Of a stretch of 64,000 nt of DNA, positions 22,103-34,612 are shown in pieces. Position 1 is the stretch's first letter; each line of letters starts with the position of its first letter. The stretch spans positions 6,591,764-6,655,763 of the forward strand of contig OX359283.1 of the NCBI GenBank assembly GCA_947179155.2, read 5' to 3'. The DNA is from Hedera helix. Its lineage: Eukaryota > Streptophyta > Magnoliopsida > Apiales > Araliaceae. The notes under the pieces were generated by a model. That model was given only the letters and a program-made list of their open reading frames with translations, did not search any database and was not told the DNA's origin. The translations under genes and the position numbers were made by a program.

Positions 22103-25100
22103 GTGTCCCAATTTGAATTATTTTAGCCTAACAAACGATTTTCCAAATTTGAAAGATGATTAGGATTTTGATATAGAACTGGATTTCGATTTGATGGGAA
22201 TTGAGCAGGACAAACAGGTAATGACGACACTCCTGATGAAATCAAAGAATGGGTCGAGAATAAACCCAAACTCGATCAAACCATTACCATCAACATAGGA
22301 ACCCCTGAAAACCCCAAAGAGCTAAAAATAGGGGCATAGCTGACCCCCAACCAGAAAGCGGAGATAACTAAGTTGTTAAGCTGATATGAGGATGTGTTTG
22401 CTTGGTCACATGACGACATGGTCGAATTGTCCATGGATATTATGGTACATCGATTGCCCATCAAGGAGGGTTTCAAGTCGATTAAGCAAAAGCTGAGAAA
22501 ACTAAAACCAGAATGGAGCTTAAAGGTGAAAAAGGAGATAGTCAAGCAATTCAAAGCTGGAATCATCATGGTGTCCACGTATCCAGAATGGCTTTCTAAT
22601 ATAGTCCCAGTGGCGAAGCCCGGAGGAAAGGTGAGAGTATGCGTTGACTATAGGGATCTGAACAAGGCCAGTCTCAAAGATAATTTCCCAGTGCCTTTCA
22701 TACACATCTTGGTGGATAATACGGCCCAGTATGAAATGTATTCATTTGTTGATTGCTTCGCTGGATATCACCAGATAATGGTGGCGGAGGAGGACCGAGA
22801 AAAGACTGCCTTCATCACCCCTTGGGGCATGTTTTGTTATAAACGACTTGCTTTCGGCCTCACAAATGCAGGAGCCACTTATCAGAGGGCAATGATGGCC
22901 CTGTTCCACGACATGATGCATAAGGAGATAGAGGTCTACGTGGACGACATTATTGTAAAATCAAGGGTTAAATTTGACCATGTGACTCATCTCAAGAAGT
23001 TATTTAATCGGCTCAAGAAGTATAATTTGAAGCTCAATCCAGCAAAGTGTGCTTTTGGAGTTTAGTCAGGTAAGCTCCTTGGGTTCTTGGTGAGCAACTG
23101 AGGCATTGAGTTGGATCCGGCTAAGATTAAAGCCACTGTGGATATGCCAGCACCTCGTACAGAGAAGGAGATAATAGGATTCTTGGGGAGGATAAACTTC
23201 ATCAGTCGGTTCATATCCCATTTGACGACCACCTGTGAACCAATCTTTAAACTGTTAAGGAAAAATGCTTCCCGAGAGTGGAACGAGCAGTGCCAAAAGG
23301 CCTTTCAGACCATTAAGAAGCAATTGACGGAGGCGCCAGTGCTGGTGCCTCCGAAGGATGGGATCCCTCTGTTTATGTATATATCTGTTAATGCCATGGC
23401 GATGAGTTGTATGTTTGGGCAGAAAAATGAATCAGGCAAGGAGCATGCCATTTATTACCTCAGCAAGAGATTCAGCAGCTGTGAACAGAATTACACCCCG
23501 ATCGAAAGGACATGTTGTGCCTTGGTGTGGGTTGTTATGAGATTACAACATTACCTTCATGGACACACTACCTATTTGATCTCGCGAATTGATCCCCTGA
23601 AATATATATTTGAAAGACCAATGTTGAATTGTCGATTGTCGAGGTGGCAGTTAATCTTACAGCAGTTCGATATCCTTTATGTTACCCAGAAAACTGTAAA
23701 AGGGCAGGGAATTACAGATCAGTTATCAGAGATGCCGGCTGGAGGAATGGAACCTTTGGAGACTTCTCTACCAGGTGAAGACATATTGTGGGTTCAACAT
23801 ACGAGGTGTGATAACGAAGGGCAATTTTGGAAAATGTATTTCGACGGTGCCATGAATGCTGAAGGGGCTGGAGTCAGAGCGGTCCTGATTTCTATTACGG
23901 GCGAGCAGTATCATGTTCTCACCAAATTACAATTCAGTAATTCGAATAATATGGCTGAATATGAGGGATGTATAGTGGGACTCAGATTCACCCGCAATAT
24001 GGGAGTGAAAAGATTAGCCGTGTTCGGAGACTCAGAGTTAGTAATCAGGCAGGCGACAGGGGTGTATGGCACTAAGGAGCTTCGATTACTCCCGTACCAC
24101 CGGTGTGTTGTCCGGTTAATGCAAGAATTTGAAGACATAGCCTTTCGGCATATTCCCAGGGGACTGAATGATTTTGCCGATGCATTAGCCACCCTAGCTT
24201 CATTAGTCTACATACTCAAAAGCAAAGCCACTCCTCATATTTGAATAACGGTACAAAATGCCCCCGCTTACGAAGAACACGATGCAGAGTTATCCGATGA
24301 GGTGGTTCACCCAAATCAGCCCTGGTATCATGACATCCAGGAATATTTGAGGGATAGATCTCTCCTCGACCAAGCAAACCGAACAGAGAGGTAAAGAATC
24401 CAAAAGATGGCGATGAAATTCTATTTAAGCGAAGATTCCCTGTATAAGAGGGATGTTGCCTTGGGATTGTTGCGATGTGTGGATGAAACTCAAGCACAGA
24501 AAATCATGGGCGAAGTACATGGTGGAGTATGTAGGCCACATATGAGTGGACCGATGTTAGCCAAGAAGATTTTGAGAATGGGACACTACTGGTTATCACT
24601 TAAGGCCGACTATGACGATCATGTCAAGCGATGTTACCAATGCCAGGCACACAATAATGTGATTCATGCGCCTCCTAATGAACTGCACTGTATGACTTTC
24701 CCTTGGCCTTTTTCCATGTGGGGTATGGATGTAATCGGACCTGCGGAGCCCAAAATGAGCAACGGCCACCGGTTCATCTTCGTTATGATTGATTATTTCA
24801 CCAAATGGGTGGAAGCAGCTTCTTTCCCCAAAGTAACACAGGAAATCATAGTCAGTTTCATTAGGAACAATGTCATTTGTCGATACGGACATCCCGAAAT
24901 CTTGGTGTCCGACAATGCCAAGAATCTGAACAACGCCCTTATGAAGGAGTTATGCGACCAATTCAAGATCAAACATCTCAATTCCGTCATTTATAGGCCT
25001 AAAATGAATGGGGCTGTGGAGGCTGCGAATAAGAATATAAAGAGGATTATGGCAAGAATGTCCGCCAATCATCGGGGATGGCCAGATTTGTTGCCCCTCA

Positions 25101-25570
25101 CATTGTTTGCATATCGGACATCAGTTCGTACGTCTACAGGGGAAACCCTTTACGCCTTGGTATATGGGATGGAAGCTGTTTTGCCAGTTGAGATGTAGAT
25201 GGCGTCCCGCCGAATTTTGCTCAATGCTCGGATTGACGAGGAGGAATGGATGCAAAATCGGTACGACCAATTAGCCTTGATAGATGAAAGGAGGGTGGCT
25301 GCTATATTACACGGTCAGTTGTATCAGCAACGCATCTCTTGATCGTACGACAAAAAGATACGGTCCCGAAAGTTTGAAGAAAATGACTTAGTACTGAAGA
25401 GGGTCATACCCTGTCAAGACGAAGCGAAAGGGAAGTTTGTTTCAAATTGAAAAGGAACCTTTGTGATCAAGAAAGTCCTATATGGAGGGGCCCTCATCTT
25501 ACAAGAAATGGACGGCGAGGTGTTTCTGCAGCCCCTAAATTCTGACTCGGTGAAACGGTTCTATGCTTAA
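22103..25570 (+). pseudogene. Pol of the Tat element (RT, two RNases H, integrase)
   Basis: One frame covers the linker, then RT from about 22390 (VCVDYRDLNKAS; FGLTNAGATYQ; active site YVDDII near 22937). A Ty3-type RNase H follows (23330-23700), in which the usual first Asp is replaced (LFMYISVNAM). A second RNase H (23830-24220) has KMYFDGAMN, MAEYEG and FGDSELV, giving the catalytic Asp, Glu and Asp. Integrase follows (24540-25200), with the HHCC region, WGMDVIGP, VSDNAK and NGAVEAANKN supplying the DDE residues. The tail ends RFYA at 25570. Stops occur near 22178, 22338, 22382, 23063, 23099, 24242, 24391, 25196, 25340 and 25448. The paired RNases H are diagnostic of the Tat branch. Confidence 0.93.
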
Positions 25571-26041
25571 AAAATAAATCTCCATCTCTCCTTGCAACTC
25601 GAACTACATAGAACCTGATCTCCTGACCTTGTGGTGCAACCATCATGGCGCGATCTATTCCCTACAAAATAATAAATCTTGTCCCTATACAAAACCCGTT
25701 CCCAAAAGCCCATAAAACCTCCTTTAATAAAATACCTTCAAGATCTTACCAAAACCAGTCATATAATCAGCTAAAAATCCGAGACCTACTCTGATGAAAT
25801 CAGAAGGTCGTGTGGTAATATCTGTTGAATCCCAATCAAGACTTGAGAAAAGAAAGAAGGCAATATATCAAAATATTAATCAGCTGGATAAAATGATGAT
25901 CCAATGGAGGGCGACGATACATCAAAAAGGGAAATAAGTAAACCATAAATATTTCTTTATATATACAAAACATTTTGATTACAAAGTGTATCTTGTAAAT
26001 AATGATGAAACTGACATAGTCTATGCAGGGAGTAAAATAAT
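25571..26041. other. Spacer between pol and antisense gene of the Tat element
   Basis: About 470 bp of AT-rich sequence. It holds the junction between the end of sense pol and the end of the antisense gene. No repeats or ORFs of note. Confidence 0.6.
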
Positions 26042-27648
26042 CTACAGATCAGAAACCAGCTGAAGCAAGAGAGACAGAATAGCCGGCGCATCATAAACCT
26101 CGGGCTCGCTTGCAATCTGCTGCCCCATCATGTCAATCCTAGCCAAAAGAGCAGCAACACTACTGACAGTCGCAGAATGGACCTCCATAATAACTCTGAC
26201 TTGCTCTGTGATGTTATCTCTGGTAGAGAGGGCGGCATCCCGCTCGGCGTGGGCGGTATCCCTCTCAATCTCAGTAGCACTCAATATTGACCGGAGCCTA
26301 GTACCCTCAATCACCAGTCTCTAGATACGATCCGCCGAATCAGAGCAAGAGACATATACCGAAGCAGGAATGTCCTCGATATCAGATTTGGGCGCTAATT
26401 CTGAAAACTCCGGGGGAATAACCGCATCTGAACGAGCCTCATCTAGGAAAAACCCTCGAGAACCATCCAACACCTCAATCTGGTCAAAATCAGCAATCTT
26501 AGGACCTCCCAGCAACCATCGCAGATAATCGGGTGTCTGACTAGGATGACTGTCCCTAAACTCGGCCAAGACCCTATGAAATCAAAGATCATATACCCTC
26601 AACATCTCCTTCTCTGTCTGAAGTGATATAAGAAATCGGTAATCAGCTGCACCCACGAAAAGATGAAGTTCCTACGTCTGGTCAAACTGCCCCATAACAG
26701 CTAAGGGATGATAAGTCGTCACCCCTCTCAGACCGGGAAGAGGGAGGAAATCCAAAGGGGGCACATGAGTCAAGAAGCTCATGAATGAGCAATAACCCAA
26801 GTAGATCAGGAGATGGCCGATAAGAACTCCCTCCACGAAGCCGCATCAGTGCATCGCTGGGGGCGGAATAAGAACTGCATGGCCAAGCTGTGGCTAAAGC
26901 AAAACCCATGTCGACGGAACTGCCAGATGGGCCTAAGGTGGCTCATAAACCATACGTATAATAAAGTGGAGCTTCCTCTGAATATTCTGCCTGGTAAGGA
27001 TTGACAATACGAGGCCGACATGTAAGTCTCTGCGAGTATCATAGGAAGGATGGTATGATCCTCCTGAAGGGCCTGGACCGCTATGACAATCCACATGTCC
27101 AGGAGATCGTCTCCGGCAGGCATGTATAAAACTGATATGACACAAACCATCAGGACATCCACTCTCAAAGCACCCCAGCGCTTCTCAGATACTGAAAAAT
27201 CACTAGAAAATAAAGAGAAGCTATCCGCTGAGCCGAATCGGTCAACCAAGAAATGGAGAGGAACAAGGTGGCTCGAAGAGATCACAGATAGCAGAGCTGT
27301 CCTCCGCAAGCCCGTGAAAGTCAAAAACTGACGACACATATGGCCTGAGGTAACACTAGCGTAGGGACCATCCACTGACAAACTAGTAAAATGGGCATAC
27401 TCCTTGAGGGTGGGGGTCAGATACTCCAGCCCAAACCTGAACACATGCCTATTAGGAATCCAACAGCTGAGAATGCCGTCAACAAAACCCGGCGACACCT
27501 GAAATGATAGAAGAGAAAAGGAGTGACCCAAAAGACCCTCTGCGATAATCCGGTCGGTGGGCAACAAACCATCCAACCACAGGTGAAGCCTACAAACGAT
27601 CCCTGGGGAGGTGCAGAGGTCCAAGCGAACTACATCTAGTGACGACAT
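26042..27648 (-). pseudogene. Antisense gene of the Tat element, DUF7745-like, with coiled-coil tail
   Basis: The minus-strand frame starts MSSLDVVRLDL at 27648. It reads CWIPNRHVFRFG, LTPTLKEYAHF, then RVDVLMVCVISVLYMP, ILAETYMSASYC and LLYVWFMSHLRP. This series resembles plant DUF7745-type proteins (their MTPTLEEY, ILAETFRSL and LLLxWxxSHF motifs; family name from memory). The frame shifts near 26815 and continues as LLIYLGYCSF, LPGLRGVTTYHPLAVMGQF and YLRWLLGG. It ends with a Glu/Arg/Ala-rich heptad-like tail (ERDTAHAERDAALSTRDN) at 26042. Stops lie near 26680, 26582 and 26321. Antisense ORFs between pol and 3' LTR are known in Tat elements; their role is unproven. A multi-exon form together with the next feature is possible. 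Confidence 0.7.
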
Positions 27649-28053
27649 CTGTAAAAAATAGTATCAAAAAGACTGTATAAGGGTCAATTCTTTATCCATG
27701 TATATAATAAATCATGCATCATACGGGTTATAATAGAATAAATGAATCATCAAAAAATAAAGGATTATGCATAAATAAAAGATAATTCTGTACATGATAC
27801 ATAAAGTGGAAAAAAAAAAAAACGAACAGGTTTAAGTACATAGGTCCTAGCCTATCAGAGTCTAGTCCATAAAGTCTATGCCATCAATGAATGCACTCCA
27901 ACCAGTCCGTCATCATCACTGACCCAGGAACCAGGTCTCCAAGAAAGAAGGTGGACCGGGTCTGAGATCCGATGGTGCGGGGTCTCCATCAAGCACTGAA
28001 ACTATCACTCGTGTGAGGACCGTCGGACAGCATGAATCCATCATCCCCGTCCA
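27649..28053. other. Gap between the two antisense coding blocks
   Basis: About 400 bp with no family signal. The part around 27660-27830 is AT-rich with an A-run near 27810-27822. It could be an intergenic spacer or an intron joining the two antisense blocks. Confidence 0.5.
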
Positions 28054-29582
28054 TTAGGGTTGCTGAGAGCTGAGCATCCATGGGCCAGAATCTCCGGGAT
28101 GGGGGGCGCAAAGGATATGGACCTCTCTAGATACACATCTTATGGCACGCTCCCCCAAATGTAGCTCCCATCCACTATAAGTCAGGAACGGAATACGACG
28201 GGTGGACAAAGCAAACTCATGATCCGCGGGGAAACCACTGGCGAAGCCAGCCGCCAGATGTTCCACGGTATAGGGGGTCCAGGTCACCTCCGTTGATGGG
28301 ATTAACTCTAACTGCAGTCGACAGTGGGCAAAACTGTCAGACACCACGGTCTCCTCAAGAGTGTTGTGATGCCATCGACGACCCCTAGGATAAGTCACTG
28401 GACCGAGAGTGGTAACAGGTCGCAGGCAGGGTAGCCGCTCATAAGCCAGAACTGATAAATGAAACAGTAGGGGCGTAAGTACCAGGCATGGGCAAAGAAA
28501 TGAAACAAACTAGAAGACGGTATAATAAAGGAGACCTACCAGCAAAAAAGGATAGAATCTGAGCCAAGCATCTGTCTTCCCCTCTGAGGGAAGGCGAAGA
28601 CCGTGGAGGAAGTAGGCAAACGTGAAGGAACCCCAGTCATAATCCCCGATCCGATTGACGTTTCGGGTAACCCCGACGATACTGAAGTGAATGGTCGAGG
28701 AGTTGTTCCCCAGGAAACAACCCCTCATGATGGTCAAGAACAAACACCGGAGCAGGAAATCCCGGGCGGATCGGTCCTTAGGGAACGGCTCAGAAAGGAC
28801 CCCTCCAATGGCATCCACAGCCAGAGCTCCCGATCGATTGCTACGGGCCTTAAAGACTCTGTCCTGAGGAGAGTACCCCAGCAACGATCGAACAGCTGCG
28901 GGAGTAATGTCTAGCTCCAGGGGAACACGGGGTCAGGAGAACTCCACCTGGGTAATAAATCGCCAGTCAAAGGGTGTCAACATCAGCTCGCAATCTAGAA
29001 GATGAAGCGACTTAGTCTAATGGAACCACAACTTAGATAATGCTCACATATAGCCTCATGGACATCGGCAGGGAGCGATGGTAAAAATGTGGCTGACACC
29101 CCAAGAGTCCACCATCCCGCGATAATCAGGATGCAGCGCGTGATAGTGTATAGATGCTAAACCAATTACCCCGAGGCTGGGTAAACTCAGGAACCTGTGA
29201 CAGCCACCAAACAGCCAGTCAAGGTAACCATGGGAGTTTGAATGAATTTAAATAGCAGATATACCTCGTTATCCACAAGATATGCCGATGGGTGACTACT
29301 GAGATCAGGACCGAGCAGATCCGGCATCCTAACACGGGCCCCTGGTAAGATCCGATGCATGGGGGGAGGGGTTGCTGTGCCAGAAGGACCCACCTCTGCC
29401 TCTGCCTCTACCTTAGTTGGGGCATCTGCACCGACATCAGGATGGACGGGGCGAATGACAGACTCCGCCAGCCTGCGGGAATGACGGGTCAAAATCGGAG
29501 CTGAAGCCGATGTGACCGCTCTACGACAATGGACCCCAGCAACCCGGGGCACAGTGGAACTGCTCGGAGCCTTAGGATCCAT
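28054..29582 (-). pseudogene. Antisense gene of the Tat element, plant-mobile-domain-like, multi-exon
   Basis: The first exon starts MDPKAPSSSTVPR at 29582, is low-complexity, and reaches a GT donor after LVDNE (about 29265). A PMD-like core follows (28510-28950): LTPFDWRFIT, ARDFLLRCLFL, then RNVNRIGDYDWGSFTFAYFL, matching the YDWG/YNWG region of plant mobile domain proteins. After a GT-AG-like gap (donor near 28540, acceptor near 28455) comes AYERLPCLRPV and PRGRRWHHNTL (about 28450-28360), the usual WAYE..P and GRRW region. The last frame ends at 28054. A stop lies near 28935. The exon model is inferred by eye and splice phases do not all fit, as expected for a decayed copy. Confidence 0.65.
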
Positions 29583-30331
29583 GGCTGAAACAGTACCACG
29601 AAAAGGAGGTATATCCTTAGCCCATTACTTTTTAAAGAACTTATTACATATTGTTAAGTGATAATAGGGCAGCATTGCATGTTTATCTATGATGATATGA
29701 GATTTGAAATTCATAAATGAGTCCCTAGAGGTGCACTAGATTTCTCGAAATTTCGGCAGAGTTTCGTCTGTAAAATGGGCGTCCCATGCACGACTAGGCA
29801 TGTTTAATAAAATCATACAACCAACAATCCCAAATGCAAGTGAAAATGATGCATCGCAATCATAAAACGGCTAAAACAATAATGTTCCCAAAACAGTAAA
29901 GCAGTTTATGTGACCCGCTGTTTATGTACACTACAATGAACACGAATATCTCATGTGGGTATGCATGGCTAAGTTAAAACATGTAAACAAGCAAATGTAT
30001 AGCAAAACGAAAACAAAAATAAAAGAAAAAGGAGTCAAAATGTTACCCAAAGTGTGTAGAGTGATTTAACCGGAGCGAATTTTGCGGGAAAGACCCAAAA
30101 AGACGCAAAAGGACGAGGCGGGATGAGGAAAATCGAAACTGTTTGGAAAGAAAAGGGTTGAGAGTGACAGATCAAGGGTTGAAATAGTACCGATCCCAGC
30201 CGCAGATGCATCTGCTGTTGGCCGCAGATAGATCTGCGGCTGGTCTTGGTGGGGCCCCAACTTCTCCTTTGTTACCCCAAACTAGCATAAAGCCTATTAT
30301 GACTGAAATACAAAATTACGGAACTTAACAA
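29583..30331. other. 3' untranslated region of the Tat element, first part
   Basis: Non-coding, upstream (on the minus strand) of the antisense gene start, so it may hold its promoter. It contains two neighbouring palindromic words, CCGCAGATGCATCTGCTG (30200-30217) and CCGCAGATAGATCTGCGG (30222-30239), which are also found in the LTRs. Confidence 0.6.
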
Positions 30332-30990
30332 AACGACTCGTCGAAGACAAGACCCGACATCTATGAGATAAGAAATCGGAGACGAAACCCGATGGCTACG
30401 AGACGACCAGTCAGAGATGAAACCTAACACTCGAAAGACGATCAGTCAGATACGAAACCTGACATTCACAAGACGATCAGTCAGAGACGAAACCTGACAA
30501 TCGCAAGATGACCAGTTAGAGACAAAACCTAACATTCGCAAGACGACCAGTCAGATACGAAACCTGACATTCACAAGACGACTAGTCATAGACGAAACCT
30601 GACACTCGCAAGACGACCAGTCAGAGACAAAACCTAACATTCATAAGACGATCAGTCAGAGACGAAACCTGACATTCATAAGACGATCAGTCAGAGATAA
30701 AACCTGACATTCGCAATACGACTAGTCAGAGACGAATCCTGACACTCGCAAGACGACCAGTCAGAGACAAAACCTAACATTCATGATACGAACCGTCAGA
30801 GAAGAAACCTGACATTCACCGGACAACCCGTCAGATACGAAACCTGACATTCACAAGACGACTAGTCAGAGACGAAACCTGACACTCGCAAGGCGACCAG
30901 TCAGATACAAAACCTGACATTCACAAGACAATCAGTCGAAGACGAAATCCGACTATCCCAAGTCGATAAATTGGAGACGAAACCCGAGCA
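30332..30990 (+). repeat. 35-bp tandem repeat array in the Tat 3' region
   Basis: About 18-19 head-to-tail copies of a 35-bp unit of the form GACGACCAGTCAGAGACGAA then ACCTGACATTCGCAA. Starts at 30437 and 30472 show the period. Units differ at a few positions and the outermost copies are most divergent. Tandem arrays in the 3' region of Tat/Ogre elements are an established source of plant satellites. It is not a CRISPR: there are no spacers. Confidence 0.95.
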
Positions 30991-31153
30991 ATATTCATTC
31001 ATAACCTTGAACTAACCTCTAAATGAATGTGGCATATGGCATTGCATCATTTAATATATCTTGTTGCATCATTAATATATGCTTTCATTATCATGCGTTA
31101 GGTGTCTACTTCTTTATCATGTTCATTACATATTGCATTGCATAAACATGATT

Positions 31154-31165
31154 AAGAGGGGCAGT
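31154..31165 (+). promoter_or_regulatory. Polypurine tract of the Tat element
   Basis: AAGAGGGGCAGT lies directly before the 3' LTR start TGTAAACACCC. Confidence 0.8.
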
Positions 31166-33260
31166 TGTAAACACCCAAATTTTGCGTTTATATACTAACC
31201 TGTGCAGGAGGGCAAAATCGTCATTTCGCGTGGACTGTGAAAGGGAATGATGGATTTCAGCACGGTCAGGACAAGCAAACATGAAAATGAATCGACATCG
31301 AATTGCGCGATCTAGGGATACGAAGTAATATAGACAAACCAAAACGACCAATACATCCTACCAACAGTCCCCAGATTACGAGATACAAATAATATAGCAA
31401 AAATAATGATTTAAGACTGTGTGACATGAGAATCAAGAAAAGGAAGTCGGGCGGCCGCAGATGCATCTATGGCCAACGACAATGTGGCATTTTCGTGGCT
31501 CGAGGAAACACATGGCAGCCGAGGCGTCGGCTAAGATGACGAGAGCAGGAAGCCCCAGATGGATCTGCGGCCAGCCACAGATGCACCTGCGGCTTCTCCC
31601 AGACAACTATAGAACAACCATTGGCTCAGCCAAAAAAGAAAAAGAAAAAAAAGAGAGGAAAATCTAGAGAGAGAAGGAGAGATATAGAGAGAGAAACCCA
31701 CAGGTTGGGCAAAAAAAGGAGGGTTTGTCTTCTTGTAGCTTCCATATTTATTCCATCTTGTGTTATACACTTGGTTGTGAGGTGTAAAGTGATTTTTTGA
31801 AGTATTGCAAGGTGAAAAAAAGGGCGTTTCTTAAAGTTTTATCTTATATTTTTCTTGTGATTTCTTGATGTTGGATTGGTTGGATGTAGTATCTTTGTTA
31901 TATTAGTGATGATCCAAGGATTAGGGATGATTAGTGAGGGTTCCATTGTAACGAAATTTCCTCCTAATGTCCCGATGATATCCGGGTGGTGATATATAGT
32001 TCATTGTGTTAATGTGTAGTTCATAGTGTTGAACTTACGATTTTAGGTTATTGTGGTATAGTAGTCAATCTAGTGTTACTGAGTTTTCCCTTGTAGGGTT
32101 GTGTGGTGATTTTGGGATTTGTAAGCTGAGGAATGAGATCTTTGTGATCAAATTCTGAATATGGACAATTTGGTATATGTAGTCACGGCAATGGGCCCTT
32201 TATTATACATATGTAAATTTTGGGCCTTAAAACGATATCTATATCGAAAATTGGGTTAAGGCCCCGTAATAGTGAAATACGTGATTGTGGGTGTTTGGGG
32301 CTATTTGGATGGCTCACATGCCCATGAATAGCCCCGACACATTTTGTGAACGCTTGATTTGATTTGCGACATGGAAACCGGTTTCAAAAGGAAAAAAGCA
32401 AAACGAGAAAGATTTTCTAAAAGTAAATCAAATTAGGGTATTAGAATCACAAGGCTAAAAAATCGAGAGTTTTAATGAACGTCGATTCCTATTTAAATGA
32501 AAAAGTTGCAAACGTTTTTTTTAAATATCATAAGAAATTGATTTTGTAAAAATAGATAAACGTCTTTTCATTAAACTTTGGTGCATAGGGTTAAAGAGCT
32601 CCTAGAAGTTGCCTTCATTTTATTTTACTCTACTGTCCAAAGGCAATGTATAGTCTCAATTCCTATTTGACGAAAGTTTAAAAAACCCTTATTTTCTAAA
32701 AATGACACCTAATAAAAATCTCATCGCTTTCAATCTATATCTATTATAAAGCAAAGCCTTTGCGTATGGGTCAAAAAACGTTCTAAAACGCTTTCCAAAT
32801 AAAGCACGTTTTCTACAGAAAAAATCAAAGCGGCCTTTTATGCAAAATTCACCACAACATTCATTTAAGCACACACGCACATACATACACGTTTTAAGAT
32901 TTTGAAAGGATAGGAAAGCATCAAAATTGCGGTAACCGTGTTTTTACGGAAGTCGGGGGGTGCCTAACACATTCCCCTCGCTTAAACAAGCCCCCTAACT
33001 TTATGAATCTCGATTCGCAGACCAATTAATTAGGAGTCACATATGAGCCATTACATTTATGAAAATTAAAAATCGGATGAGTTGGTACATCCATTTCAAA
33101 TATACCAATTGACGACTCTGGTCAATTGGCTCATCATAAAATCAATCTTTCAAATCTCGTCGACATTTGTGCAGATCTTTTCAAAAAATCACATCGTAAT
33201 CAAAAAGCTAAAATTGGAAAGGATAATTATTAATAGGAGACGATTTTCCCGACGTCGACA
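31166..33260 (+). repeat. 3' LTR of the Tat element
   Basis: 2095 bp, from TGTAAACACCC to GACGTCGACA. It matches 16043-18031 with scattered substitutions and carries about 110 bp (near 31722-31835) absent from the 5' copy. The palindromic words are at 31455-31472 and 31575-31592, and the stem-loop word is at 32955-32977. The TATA-like word of the 5' copy reads ATACAAATA here. Confidence 0.95.
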
Positions 33261-33265
33261 GTCCT

Positions 33266-34560
33266 CATAATAGAAACCATAATAAAAAAAAATTAAATAA
33301 AATTGACAAATGTTTCGGTTACGGGTCAATAGAGCACATGGTTAGATTTTGTCTAAAACCTAGAAATCAAAATATAAAGGGAAATCAAAACCCCAATAAT
33401 AACTAAGCCAACAGTAGTAGAAGATAGTTAGAGTTGACAAAGGATTCTGACTGTGAAATCCTATGCCATCCCTAAAAATCTAGACTCTCCATAAGGAACA
33501 CTGTATAAAGATAGTAACAAGTACAGTGTGAGGTGCTATCCATAGTAAATGGAAAGTCACAATTTGGTGTCATTATAGACACGTTAAGTCAGAAGAAATT
33601 AAAGGTAATAACAAAACAACGAGGTACTGATAAAAGATTTTAACAAATTTAAGATTTAAATAAGAGTTCCAGCTAACTCTACCCCATAAATTTTTAGTTA
33701 TAAAGAATGTTTCGACTTTGTCATACAGAGTCAAAGAAATACAGGAGACAAACAAAGAGTGTGAAAAAGGTAAAAATCGAAATCACTTATACCATGAATA
33801 GAAGAAAAAAATATGGGTTATTGAAGCTAGAAGGATAAAAATTTGGGTTTGCTCAGTACAAGCACTAAAAGAAAATAAATCTTAAAAGAAGCTTATAACT
33901 TTAAGTTCGCCATTCACTCGGGTAGTACTAAAAGATGGAAAAACTTAAGTCAACATATTTGGTGGTCAAACCTAAAAGGATAAATAATAAAATAGGTAAG
34001 TAAATGTCTCATGTGCCATAAAGAGTTAATATTGAACACCTTTGTGGGATTGAAATTGGGGAAAAAGACAAATGCTAGAGTCCGAGATAGTCAATAGCAC
34101 ACGGTAGTTATACTAATCGTATGCAAGAGATTGCAAGCAGTCGGGACCAATAGAAGGAGTATGCGGATCAACAGAAACAACCAAGTGACTTCAACACCAG
34201 GAGCCACGTATTGTTGACAGTGTTTCCTTGATAGGGCAAGATACGTTTTGGCAATACATGGAAAATTACATCTGAATATTTATTGGACCATTACAGATAT
34301 CGAGGAGAAAAGGTGAGGTAACTTATGAGGTAGCCCTATCTCTTCGGATATGTCACATTCAAAATATGTCTCACGTGTCCGTACTATGAGTCTATCCAAA
34401 TTAAGAAAATTTTGTTATAATTGGAAATATTTCCGTCCGGATCATTGATCGAAAGAAACAAGTTGCGGAATAAAGTGATATATTCAGTTAAGGGTCATAA
34501 GAAGAAATCAAAATGTTGAAAAAGCTACGTAGGAGCTAGAGATTAAAATATGAAAAGATT
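33266..34560 (+). pseudogene. F2 remnant right of the Tat insertion: gag knuckle, integrase and chromodomain traces
   Basis: It begins with a degraded zinc knuckle (CFGYGSIEHMVRFC, second Cys lost). RT and RNase H are not found. Near 33910-34020 the integrase HHCC region is readable (HSGSTKRW, HIWWSNLKG, CLMCHK). From 34090 to 34560 fragments match the integrase C-terminal region and chromodomain of P, heavily interrupted. It confirms F2 as a Tekay relative with a large internal deletion. Confidence 0.7.
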
Positions 34561-34612
34561 ACTAGCTTTTAATTTGTAGATTACCATCGAATTTCACGGA
34601 TGAAATTTTTAT

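Larger units (their letters stand above)
16043..33260 (+). mobile_element. Full-length Tat/Ogre/Retand-like Ty3/gypsy element
   Basis: A 17.2-kb element with LTRs at 16043-18031 and 31166-33260, a tRNA-Arg-type primer site, gag-protease, a probable intron, RT, two RNase H domains, integrase, antisense genes, a tandem-repeat 3' region and a polypurine tract. It is flanked by the duplication GTCCT. The second (archaeal-type) RNase H, the G-patch, the intron and the antisense ORFs between pol and 3' LTR are hallmarks of the Tat branch. All coding parts carry stops, so it is inactive. Confidence 0.95.

Noticed and set aside
26813..27331. Plus-strand frames in the Tat 3' part as a sense gene
   Set aside because: They are shadows of the antisense DUF7745-like block, which has clear family motifs.
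30332..30990. Regular short repeats suggesting a CRISPR array
   Set aside because: The units are contiguous 35-bp tandem copies with no unique spacers, lie in a plant retrotransposon, and have no cas genes nearby.
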